Source of the DNA: Mycoplasma leachii PG50
Lineage (GTDB): Bacteria > Bacillota_I > Bacilli_A > Mycoplasmatales > Mycoplasmataceae
Assembly: GCF_000183365.1 (NCBI RefSeq)
Contig: NC_014751.1
Span: 496,001 to 560,000, forward strand
Direction of reading: 5' to 3'
DNA: 64,000 nt
Positions 54,788 through 64,000 of the stretch are shown here, piece by piece. The notes beneath the pieces were generated by a model, which ran no database searches, was not told the origin of the DNA, and worked only from the letters and a program-made list of their open reading frames with translations. A program made the position numbers and the translations under genes. Position 1 is the first letter of the stretch, and each line of letters opens with the position of its first letter.

Positions 54788-56383
54788 ATGGAATTAAAAA
54801 AGAAAATAGGTGTTTTTAAAACAAAAGCAGATATTGATAGTTCTTTAGTACAAAATGCTAAATTTTCTAAAAATAAAGTTAAAAAACATATCCAAAAAAT
54901 TGGAAGTTTTATGGCTGGGATGATTATGCCAACTGTAAGTATTTTAATTGCTTGAGGTTTAATTACAGCTATGTTTTTAGGAAAATATGTAGATGGTAAG
55001 TGAGTTGCTATTGGTTGATTTAATTTTGAAGCTTTTGGTCAATTAGTAGGTCCTATTATGAAATGATTAATACCCATTTTAATTGCTTATACAGCTGGTA
55101 ATATGATTTATCAAAAACGCGGTGGCATGTTAGCTGGTTTTTTAATAGTTTGTGCAATTATAGGAAATGATTTTTTATATAAGACTGTAATGAAAGATTG
55201 AACTTTTGGTTCTAATGGAACAACTGTAAGTCAAACTACTCCACCAAATCAAATAGTTGGAGCGATGATTATTTCACCTCTATTAGTTTTTATTGTTAAA
55301 AAAATTGAATTGATATATGTTAATCGTGTTAGACCTGGTTATGAAATGTTAGTAAAAAACTTTTCTTTGGCAGGATTAGCTATTATATTTGGGTTAAGTA
55401 TATTTTGAATTTGGCCATTTATAATGTATGGTATTAGTTATGTAATGATTGCAATTATTAATTTATTTACAAAATTACCTTGAATTTTTCCATTTATGGC
55501 AATTTTTACTGAACCATTAAGAGCGGTATTTTTAAATAATGCTTTAAATTGAGGAGTATTAATTCCAATTGGGTTAAAAGAAGTTGAAACAACTGGATTT
55601 AGTGCATTTTTTATGGTTGGTGGTAATCCTGGTCCTGGATTTGGGTTATTAATTGCTTATGTTATTTGAAGAAAACAACAAAGAGCAGCTGCTGCTGGTG
55701 CTAGTGTTATTCAATTAATTGGTGGAATTCATGAAGTTCATTATGCTTATATTTTAAGTGAACCAATAATGGTACTAGCTACAATTAGTGGAGCCTTTAC
55801 AAGTTTATCTATTGTTAAAATATTTGGTGGTGGAGCTGTTGCTGCAATTTCTCCTGGTAGTTTAATTTCAGTTATTGCTATGAGTGTTACAGTTAAAAGA
55901 ATTATTGTTAATATAATAGCTGTATTTTTAGGAGCAATTGTTTCATTTATTATTGCTTCAATAATTATGTTAATTAAGAAAAAACATAATAATGTAGTTA
56001 TGAATGTTCAAGTAGGAGATTTTGGAGTTAAGTTTTCAAATCAAGAACAAAAACAAAATACTCAATTTGATTGAACTAAAGTAAAAACAATTGTTGTTGC
56101 TTGTGATGCTGGGGTCGGTTCAAGTGCAATGGCTGCTGGAATTTTAAAAAAATGAGTTAAAGATAATCAAATTCAAGTAAATGTTTCAAATTGTGCTGTT
56201 AAAGACTTGACAAATGATATAGATGTAATTATTACAATGAATAATTTTGTTGAATTTGCTAAAGAAAAGTCGCCTAATGCTTATGTTTTTGGAGTAGATA
56301 AATTTCTAGGTCAAAATATTTATGATCCAATAAGAAAAGAATTATTAAAAAATAAAAAGAGTGATAATAATGATAAAAAATAA
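54788..56383 (+). CDS. mtlA: PTS mannitol-type transporter subunit IICB
   Basis: 531 residues. The membrane IIC domain has about eight spans, with EPLRAVFLNNALNWGVLIP and LIGGIHEVHYAYIL (the GIHE substrate motif of the mannitol family). A cytoplasmic IIB domain carries the phosphocysteine in VACDAGVGSSAMAAG. The IIA domain is a separate gene just downstream. It imports and phosphorylates a hexitol, most likely mannitol. AAAGGAAG precedes the start. Several TGA Trp codons. Confidence 0.9.
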
Positions 56384-56810
56384 AGATTGTATTTTTATAG
56401 TAGATAGTTTTAAAAATAAAAATAAAGCTATAGAATTTGTTGGTTTAAAAATGGTTGAACTAAACTATATAGATAATAAATACATAGATTTTATAAAACA
56501 AAGAGATCAATTAGCAAGTGTTGCTATTGGTAATTATTTAGCAATCCCACATGGAACTATACAAGGACAAGAATTTATAAAAAATCAAGGTATTGTTATA
56601 GTTAAACTAAATAAAACTATGAGCTGAGATAATGAACCAGTTAATTGAATTATTGGATTAAGTTTATTAAATGATAAACAAATAGAAATGCTACAAACTA
56701 TAGCAATTTTATTTGAAGATATTAAAAAAGTTGAACAAATGACAAATGAATTAAATAGTACTGATCAAATTTATAAGTTTTTTAAAAGTTTAAAAATAGG
56801 AGAAGAATAA
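56370..56810 (+). CDS. mtlF: PTS mannitol-type IIA component
   Basis: 146 residues from the ATG at 56370, which overlaps the IICB gene by 14 bases. An upstream in-frame GTG at 56361 is an alternative start. The phosphohistidine site is in LAIPHGTIQGQEFI, and VNWIIGLSLLNDKQIEMLQ matches the following conserved core of the mannitol/fructose IIA fold. It passes phosphate from HPr to the IIB cysteine. Its stop shares a base with the next start (TAATG). Confidence 0.9.
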
Positions 56811-57709
56811 TGTTAAAAATTGGATTAATTGGTTTAGGTAAAATGGGGTTTAATTTGATTCAAAATATTAAAAATAAAGGTTATGAAGCTATTGGATATG
56901 ATTTAAACAAATCGATGTATCAACAATTAAATCAAAAAGATATTCAAACAGCAAATAGTATTTTAGAACTAGTTCAAAATTTACCAACACCAAGAGTTAT
57001 TATGCTATTAGTACCAAATGGAAAAATTACTCAAGATTGTTTTGATGAAGTTTTATCTTATTTATCAGCAGGTGATACTATTATTGATTCAGGAAATTCA
57101 TTTTATAAAGATTCATTAAAAAGATATGAAATAGCAAAATCTAGAAACATTAATTTTATAGATTGTGGAATTAGTGGTGGAATTAGTGGCGCTTTAAATG
57201 GAGCTTGTATGATGGTTGGAGCTGAGATAAAAGCTATTGAACCATTAAATGATTTTTTTAAATCTTTATGTGTGAAAAATGGTTTTTTACACACTGGAAA
57301 AGTTGGTAGTGGTCATTTTTGTAAAATGGTTCATAATGGAATTGAATATGGAATGATGCAAGCAATTGGTGAAGGATTTGAAATTTTAAATAATTCAGAA
57401 TTTGAATATGATTTAGAAAACGTTAGTTTAATGTGAAATAATGGAAGTGTTATTAGATCTTGACTAATTGAATTAATGATTAATGCATTTAAAAATGATC
57501 CTAAACTAGAAAATTTAACTGGACAAATTGATATGAATGGAGAAGGATTATGAACTGTTCAACAAGCTTTAGAGCAAAACACACCAGCTCCAGTAATTGC
57601 ATTATCTGTAATTATGCGTCAAAGAAGTAAATTAGAAGATACATTTTCAGCAAAAGTTGTTTCTAGTTTAAGAAATAGTTTTGGTGGACATGAAATCAAG
57701 AAAAAATAA
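56810..57709 (+). CDS. 6-phosphogluconate dehydrogenase-like (NAD(P)-dependent) enzyme
   Basis: 299 residues, the short form of the family. Dinucleotide motif GLIGLGKMGFNLIQN, DSGNSFYKDSLKRYE, DCGISGGISGALNGACMMVG and the catalytic GSGHFCKMVHNGIEYGMMQ are all clear 6PGDH signatures (Lys and His/Asn of the active site present). It is translationally coupled to the PTS IIA gene, exactly where a mannitol-1-phosphate dehydrogenase would be expected, but it is not of the MtlD family. The physiological substrate is therefore uncertain. RBS AGGAGAA. Confidence 0.85.
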
Positions 57710-57723
57710 TCATAAAAACAAAG

Positions 57724-57757
57724 AAAAATCCAAGTTAGAAAACTTGGATTTTTTAAC
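57724..57757 (+). terminator. terminator of the PTS operon
   Basis: AAAAATCCAAGTT (57724-57736) pairs with AACTTGGATTTTT (57741-57753), 4-base loop, T exits on both strands. It also serves the convergent gapN. Confidence 0.9.
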
Positions 57758-57764
57758 TATTATA

Positions 57765-59180
57765 CTAATTATTAATTACTATTCCTTTATATCTAGTTGA
57801 AAATAATAAGGTATCAACAATTCCTTGTACTCCAAATCCAGAATCTTTAACTCCTAAAAATGGAAAAACATCTGGTCCACGTTGAGATTTTCCATTAATA
57901 TTTACTGTTCCAACTTCTAATTTTTTAGCAACAGTTAGAGCTTGATCTAGATTTTTAGTATAAACACTAGCTTGCAATCCAAAATTAGATTTATTTGCTA
58001 ATTCAATCATTTCATCAACACTATTTGCTCTTATAATTGGTAGAACTGGTCCAAATGGTTCTTCTCAAGCTAATCTCATATCACTTGTTACATGATCTAT
58101 TAAAGTTGGATAAATTAAATTTTTTTCTTGTTTGTCACCAATTATTACTCTAGCACCTTTTTGCTTTGCATCATCAATTAAACTATATACAAAATCAGCT
58201 GTTTTTTGATCAATTAAAGGAGTAATATCACAATTATCTTTTGGTAAACCAATAGTTAATTTACTAATTTTTTCTTTTAAAAGCGGAATTAATTGATCTG
58301 CTATTTTATCAGTTATAATTACTCTTTTAATAGCTGTACATCTTTGACCTGAATAACTAAAAGCACCACTAATAATTTCTTTTGCATACTTTTCTAAATC
58401 TAAATCATCTAAAACAATAGCAGGATCTTTTCCACCTAATTCTAAAACTACATCTTTTGTTGATGAGATTTCTAATAAATGTTTTCCAGTTTCAACACTT
58501 CCAGTAAAAGAAACAAAATCAGCTAATTTATTTGTAACAATATCATCACCAATTTCTCTTCCTCTACCAGTAACAACATTAAAAATTCCTTTTGGTAAAT
58601 TAGCTTGATATGCCAATTCACCTAGTTTTGCACCAATTAAGCTTCCTTGAGTAGCGGGTTTAAATACAATAGTATTTCCTGTTACTAAACAAGGAAAAAT
58701 TTTTGAAACAGCTAAATTAATTGGATAATTAAATGGACTAATTGCAACTCCTACTCCTTTTGCAACTCTCATAAAAGTTCCGATTTTATTTTTAGCTCCA
58801 TATTTAGATCCATCAATAATTAAAGTTTTTAAATTTCTAACTTCATAAAAAGTTTGATCAATATATTCAACACTTCTAATTACTTCAGTTAAACAATCTT
58901 TATAAGGTTTAGCTGTTTCACTCATAATAATTTGTGCTAGTTCTTCTTTATTTTGATCAATTAATTGTTTTCATTTATCTAAAATAGTGATTCTTTTTTC
59001 TAAATCAGTGTTTTCTCAAGCTTTTTGACTAGTTTTTGCTGCTAAAAATGCATCATTAATATCTTGTTTAGTTAAACTTACAACTTTTCCAGCAGCGCTA
59101 AAATCGACAGGATTAATAATTTCTAATTCTTTGTTATTATCAAATAGTTTACCATCTAAAAGTGCTTTAAATTTGTACAT
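57765..59180 (-). CDS. gapN: NADP-dependent non-phosphorylating glyceraldehyde-3-phosphate dehydrogenase
   Basis: 471 residues from the ATG at 59180 (MYKFKALLDGKLF), with AAAGGAGAAAA upstream. Aldehyde dehydrogenase superfamily: ISPFNYPINL, FTGSVETGK, general-base Glu247 in VLELGGKD and catalytic Cys281 in SGQRCTAIKR, all close in number to characterised GapN. It oxidises glyceraldehyde-3-P directly to 3-phosphoglycerate, making NADPH. This matters in an organism without an obvious oxidative pentose phosphate route. TGA Trp codons. Confidence 0.93.
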
Positions 59181-59299
59181 ATTTTTTCTCCTTTGCTTAT
59201 ATTCTATTATATAAAAATAATATTTTTTTAACTTAATTTTAATAAGCAATATTTTTCAATTTTTGAAATAAATTTTATTTAAAAATATGTAAAAAAAAA

Positions 59300-59331
59300 T
59301 AATAAAAAAAGTTCGACAATAATCGAACTTA
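59300..59331 (-). terminator. terminator after the RNA methyltransferase gene
   Basis: AAGTTCGA (59309-59316) pairs with TCGAACTT (59323-59330). On the minus strand it exits into T7 and further T-rich sequence. Confidence 0.82.
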
Positions 59332-59348
59332 TTCTAATTATTAATAAA

Positions 59349-60116
59349 CTATTTAGCATTATTAATTTGATACATAATAATAGATCCAGCAACAGCTGCA
59401 TTAATACTATCAACATTTTCAGCCATTTCAATATTAATATTTAAATCTATTAAATCTAATAATTCTGGTGAAATTCCTTTACCTTCATTTCCAATAATTA
59501 ATGCATATTTATCATCTGAATCAAATTTCACTTTACTTAAAGGTTTACTATCATCATGAAGTGAAGTTCCAATAATAATATAGTTATTATCATGTAATTG
59601 GTTAATCACTTTGACTAAATATTCATTAACTAAATTAACTTGAAATAAATTACCTTGAGTTGATCTTAAAACTTTTTGGTTATGAAAATTCACACTATTT
59701 GGTGAAGCAATCACTGTTTTAAAATTAAAGCTAGCAGCACTTCTAATTAGTGTTCCCAAATTGCCTGGATCTTGAATTTGATCTAATAACAAAATATTGT
59801 TTTCAAAATCAATTTTAGTATTTTCAGGCATACTACAAATTGCAAAAATCTGTTGACTTGTTACTGTATCACTAATTTTTTTAGCAACATTTTCTGAAAT
59901 CTCAATTACTTGTTCTATGTTTGGGATTTCATCTTTTAACACTTCTAAAGCTTTACTAGTACCTAGTAATGTTTTTATAATCTGATCATTATAAGCTTCC
60001 ATAATCATATGAAAACCTTCAACTATAAAAAGTTTTTGTTTATTTCTATGCTTTCTATCTTTTAATTTTAATATCTCTTTTATTTTTGGGTTAGAGACCG
60101 AGCTAATGACTTCCAT
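59349..60116 (-). CDS. TrmH/SpoU family RNA 2'-O-methyltransferase
   Basis: 255 residues. An N-terminal L30e-like substrate-binding domain (SNPKIKEILKLKDRKHRNK) precedes the SPOUT knot with motif 1 LLLDQIQDPGNLGTLIRSA, motif 2 ALIIGNEGKGIS and motif 3 DSINAAVAGSIIMYQ. The target is a 2'-O-ribose in rRNA or tRNA. The closest types are the 23S rRNA enzymes, but the site cannot be told here. It follows the dUTPase gene by 16 bases. Confidence 0.88.
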   Translation of the reverse strand: MEVISSVSNPKIKEILKLKDRKHRNKQKLFIVEGFHMIMEAYNDQIIKTLLGTSKALEVLKDEIPNIEQVIEISENVAKKISDTVTSQQIFAICSMPENTKIDFENNILLLDQIQDPGNLGTLIRSAASFNFKTVIASPNSVNFHNQKVLRSTQGNLFQVNLVNEYLVKVINQLHDNNYIIIGTSLHDDSKPLSKVKFDSDDKYALIIGNEGKGISPELLDLIDLNINIEMAENVDSINAAVAGSIIMYQINNAK

Positions 60117-60132
60117 AAATTCTTCCTATTTA

Positions 60133-60636
60133 TTAATAATTATTGTTTTGTCTTTGAAAATTAATTTCATTTTTAATATTATATGCATCAATAATTTGAT
60201 CTTGATTATAATTTTTAATCTTGCAAATATTTAAAAATGCATTTAATAATTTAGAGTAGTTTATATTATTATTATCCTTAATAAAACTATTTAAACAACT
60301 AATAATTTCAAAATAAATATCAATAATAGAATCTTTATTTAAAAAATTATAATCAAATTGTTCAAAATTATAGTTTATTTGATTTCCAACACTAATGATA
60401 AAATGAATCCCATCAATATATTCATCTAATTGAATTTCTAAATCTGATGGCTTTTTATTAGATCAATATTTAAAACTTCTTTCTTCATTAGCATATTCAC
60501 CAAGTTCTACTAAAAAAGCTGTAATTTTTTTATCTAATAAAGTTTTATCATTTTTAAAGTTTCATTTATTTTGAATAAATTGATCTAATATTACTTGTTT
60601 TTCACTTAATCACTTTAATGTCTTATTATCTATCAT
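60133..60636 (-). CDS. dut: dimeric (all-alpha) dUTP diphosphatase
   Basis: 167 residues. The metal-binding helix LVELGEYANEERSFKYWSNK and LDEYIDGIHFIISVGNQI match the two hallmark segments of dimeric dUTPases of the all-alpha NTP pyrophosphatase superfamily (E-x-x-E ... E-x-x-D pattern). It hydrolyses dUTP to dUMP and limits uracil incorporation. Two TAA codons in tandem end the gene. Runs into the RNA methyltransferase gene. Confidence 0.85.
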
Positions 60637-60675
60637 TTTAACTTACTCTTTTCTTTTTTTTAAAATTTATAGCTA

Positions 60676-61122
60676 TTATTTTAAAGTTATCTGATCATCA
60701 TCATTTTTATTTTTAATAATGATTTCTTCTTCATCTTTGTTATTTGTTACTAATAAACAAATCCCACCAATAATACCAAGTAAAAAACCAAATAAAATTC
60801 CCATAATTCCACAAACTAATTTATATTTATAAGTTTGATATTTTAATGATTTAATCGCAAATAGTAATGTAATTAATGCAGGTATTGAAGCTATGATAAC
60901 TATAATATTAACACCTATAATAGCAGTAGTTATACTAGTTTTAACTATATCAATGTTAGGATCGGTTGGATAACTACTAGTAATAGAACTAGCAGCAAGA
61001 CTTCCAGCAATTATACTAAAAAATCCAATTAATGCTCATAGTAATGTAAAACTGCATCCTATAATTATTAAAATTAAGCCTGCTTTATATGTGTCATCTA
61101 GTTTTTTATTTTGTTTTATCAT
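60676..61122 (-). CDS. hypothetical membrane protein
   Basis: 148 residues with three or four spans (about 15-40, 63-88 and 101-126). The segment KLVCGIMGILFGFLLGIIGGICLL is Gly-rich. The tail is acidic (NNKDEEEIIIKNKNDDD). The family is not recognised, though small proteins of this plan are frequent in the M. mycoides cluster. It lies 25 bases after pgi. Confidence 0.6.
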
Positions 61123-61147
61123 AATTTATCTTAATAAAATCCCTTCC

Positions 61148-62431
61148 TTATTTAATTCCAGGTTTGTTTAACGGCTTAAACATATTGTATTTATAAACTT
61201 CAACTCCAGGTTGATTAAATGGATTAACATCTAATAAATAAGCACTCATAGCTAAAGCTAATTCAAAAAAGTAAACCAAATATCCAAATTGTTCGTCATC
61301 CATTTTTTCAAATTCTAAAACAATGTTTGGCATTTTACCAGTAACTGAGTGTGCTTGAATTACTCCTTTTAAAGCAGTTTGATTGATTTGATGAAATGAA
61401 TTTTTTGTTAAATAATTTAATCCATCATAATTATCTTCATCAATTGGAACATTTAAATCATAATTTGGCTTTTCAATCTTAATAATTGTTTCAAACATCA
61501 CATTTCTAGGTCCTTCTTGAACTCATTGACCTAGTGAATGTAAATCTGTTGAAAAAATCATTGAACTTGGTAATAAACCTTTATTTTCTTTTCCTTCAGA
61601 TTCACCAAATAATTGTTTTCATCATTCAGTTAGCATTTGTAATTGTAATTCATAACTAATCAAAGCTTCAGTTTTATATCCTTGATTGTATAAATAATTT
61701 CTAACTACAGCATATTTATAAGCTTGATTCGATAAATCATCATTAATTAAATCATTTTTGGCTTTTAAAGCACCTTGAAAAATTTTATCAGTATTAATTC
61801 CACTAACTAGTAAAGGAAAAATTCCAACTGGAGTTAAAACTGAAAACCTTCCACCAATATCATTTGGAATTACAAAAGTTTGATATCCTTTTTTTTCTGC
61901 TAATTGTTTTAAAGCACCTTTATTTTTATCTGTTATTGCAACTATTAAACTTTTAGCTTTTTTTAATCCAACTTTATCTACTAATAATTTTTCAAAAACT
62001 CTAAAACTGATTCCAGGTTCAGTAGTAGTTCCTGATTTTGAAATAACACAAATTCCAAAATTTTTATTTTTTAAATATTCAACCACTTGATAAATATAAG
62101 TTGAAGACATTGTGTTACCTGTATATATTAATTCTACTTTATTTTGATGATATAATCCACGAATCATTTCATCAGCAGCTCTACACCCTAAATAAGATCC
62201 ACCAATTCCAATAACAACTAAAACTTCAATTTGATTTTTTAAATCACTAGCAACTTGTTTCATTTGTTCATATTCAGTTTTATTAAAATCAACTGGTCAA
62301 TTTAGTCAACCTAAAAAATCATTACCTTTTCCTGTTTTATTAAAAATCATTTGATGAATTTCTTTTATCTTATTAAGATCTGCAACCTTATTTATATTAA
62401 TATCTGCATGATCTAAATTTACTTTAATCAT
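61148..62431 (-). CDS. pgi: glucose-6-phosphate isomerase
   Basis: 427 residues. [18 protein letters not shown] (sugar-phosphate site), [38 protein letters not shown] and, near the C-terminus, [16 protein letters not shown] with the conserved Gln-Pro-Gly-Val-Glu are typical. It interconverts glucose-6-P and fructose-6-P at the head of glycolysis. AAGGAGTAAT precedes the start. Contains TGA Trp codons. Confidence 0.95.
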
Positions 62432-62698
62432 ATTACTCCTTTTACTTTAATATTTTACTAATAAATTTGTTTTTCAGTAATAATACAATCTAATTTAATT
62501 CAATCAATTTTAACTTAGTTAAAAAACAAGATGATAAATATAAAAAATTACTAATTATAATTATTAAATTTAAGATTTAATTAATTAAATATAGTTTTTA
62601 AAATAAAATTTTTAAAAAATTATAAAGCTTATAACAAATTAAAAAATAGAATAAAAAATAAAAATTTAAAACAATTAGTATTATTTTTTTAACACTTA
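62432..62698. other. 267-base AT-rich gap between the M13 peptidase and pgi
   Basis: Almost pure A/T, no reading frame with a start and Shine-Dalgarno, no clear perfect hairpin with a T tract. It should hold the pgi promoter on its minus strand and the end of the peptidase transcript. Confidence 0.5.
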
Positions 62699-64000
62699 TT
62701 ATCAAATTTTTACTCTTTTTTCTGGATCAATATACATTTTATCTTCTGGAGTAATATTAAACACTTTAATAAATTCTTCTTGATTAGCAGCTTGAATATT
62801 TGCTCTTAATTCAGTTGGAGCATGTGGATCAGTTTCTAATAATCTTAAAGCAGTTTGCTCTTTATATTTAGATTTTCAGATTTTTGCTCAATTAATAAAA
62901 AATTCTTTACCATTATAGTCTTTTTCTTGTTTTGCTGCTTGTAAAGCACAACTAATTCCACCAGCATCTGCAATATTTTCACTAACAGTTAAAGCTCCAT
63001 TACATTTACCAAAATCAGTTGGTTTATTATCAAAAAGATCAATCATAGCTTTAGTTTTTTGATTAAACTTAGCAAAATCTTCTTCTGTTCATCACATTTT
63101 TAAATTACCATTTTCATCAAAATTAGCACCATTATTATCAAATGCATGAGAAATTTCATGAGCAATTACAGCCCCAATTCCTCCATAATTTTGTGATGTT
63201 GAATGGTTAATTGAATAAAATGAACCTTGTAAAATTCCTGCAGGAAAAACGATGTGATTATACATAGGATGATAATATGCATTAACTTGATATGGTGACA
63301 TACTTCAATAGTTTTTATTAATTGGTTTTTTATATTCACTAAAAACATATTTACTAATTATTTGATTAAAACTAAAAACAGTATCAATTAATGATTCTGA
63401 ATTTGTCACTAAGTTAGCATAACAAGGTTCAATTTCACTTGGATATCCGATATGAACTCCTAGTGTATTTAATTTTAACAATGCTTTATCAATAGTTTGT
63501 TTACTTAATCAAGTATTAGATTGTAATCTTTGTTTATAAATTTCAATCATATGAAACACCATATTTTCAACATCTTTTTTAGCTTTTGAACCTAAATATT
63601 TTTGACCATAATATAAACCTATTGGCATAGAAAAATAATCTAAAGCTAAATTTAAGGCATGTTTTTCTTTATTTTTAACTTTGTTTTGTCCACTTATAAA
63701 TAAAGAATATTTGCTAGCTAATGTTCTTGTTTTTTCATCTAAATATTTAGAAAAACGAGTAACTAACATTACTATTAATCATGATTTGATTAAATCAAGA
63801 TTTTTAGAGTTAAAAATTTTATCAAGATTATTAGCAAAATGATCATCTGTAAAAATTATTTGATCAACTTTTTTATCAATTAAATTACTAATAATATTAT
63901 TTAAATCTAAATATTTAGATTTATTAACAATTTTTGAGTACTTATAAGGTTTGTACAACTCATTATAGCGCACTTTTTCTAGTGAACTTAATGAGTATTT
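62699..64000 (-). CDS. pepO: M13 family zinc metallopeptidase (PepO-like), 5' part outside window
   Basis: The last 434 or so codons of a neprilysin-family enzyme. [19 protein letters not shown], zinc motif [11 protein letters not shown], the third-ligand segment NIADAGGIS and the terminal ...KRVKIW are family hallmarks in order (M13 enzymes end in a Cys/Lys-x-Val-Trp). There is no TM or signal in the visible part. PepO-type enzymes cut oligopeptides, here probably for amino-acid supply together with PepV. The gene runs off the right edge. Confidence 0.9.

Noticed and set aside
57103..57294. Minus-strand frame within the 6PGDH-like gene
   Set aside because: It is a shadow of the coding strand without ribosome binding site.

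Overview
The window comes from a very AT-rich mollicute genome in which TGA is read as tryptophan. Most genes (plsC, nanE, ldh, parC, pgi and others) keep an intact family-typical protein only when in-frame TGA is read through. The tRNA cluster, the (TA)n promoter in front of a Vmm-like lipoprotein, a gtsABC-lppB-like transporter and the PARCEL/DUF285 protein all point to the Mycoplasma mycoides cluster (M. mycoides, M. capricolum, M. leachii). There is no phage, IS element, CRISPR array or rRNA operon.

Layout. 1-4.7 kb: end of plsC, a small Cys-containing protein, five tRNAs (Thr-Tyr-Gln-Lys-Leu), a lipoprotein on the minus strand, rpmG, rsmI and a small protein with a double-glycine-type leader. 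4.8-5.8 kb: rplU-prp-rpmA, with the Prp cleavage site visible in the L27 precursor. 5.8-10.7 kb: sialic acid locus (nanA, SSS symporter, NanQ-like, nanK, nanE). Its product GlcNAc-6-P feeds nagA at 29.8 kb. 10.8-13.3 kb: pepV, a membrane protein, udk. 13.4-16.1 kb: a large surface papain-like protease. 16.3-23.7 kb: dinB, yqeH, two frameshifted genes, lpdA, ruvB, ruvA, rpsU. 23.9-29.7 kb: surface and accessory block with a phase-variable lipoprotein, a Cys-rich acidic protein, a zincin whose active-site motifs are in the order opposite to anthrax lethal factor, and membrane proteins. 29.8-32 kb: nagA, ldh. 32.2-34.6 kb: three tandem alpha/beta hydrolases. 34.8-38.2 kb: GcvH-like, class M sirtuin, lipoate ligase and OYE-like operon. 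38.2-40.5 kb: PARCEL-repeat surface protein interrupted by TAA. 40.7-45.7 kb: ABC transporter with lipoprotein. 46-47.6 kb: MFS protein. 47.6-54.6 kb: recD2, parC, parE. 54.8-57.7 kb: mannitol-type PTS plus a 6-phosphogluconate dehydrogenase-like gene. 57.8-62.4 kb: gapN, RNA methyltransferase, dUTPase, membrane protein, pgi. 62.7 kb to the end: M13 peptidase (5' part outside the window).

Together the genes describe a parasite living on host sugars (sialic acid, GlcNAc-6-P, a PTS hexitol, perhaps glycerol) that flow into glycolysis (pgi, gapN, ldh). It has peptide scavenging (PepV, M13), a minimal DNA-repair set and a variable protease-rich surface. Several reading frames differ from intact versions by one base in a homopolymer or by one stop codon, so either real decay, switching or sequence error should be considered for those loci.
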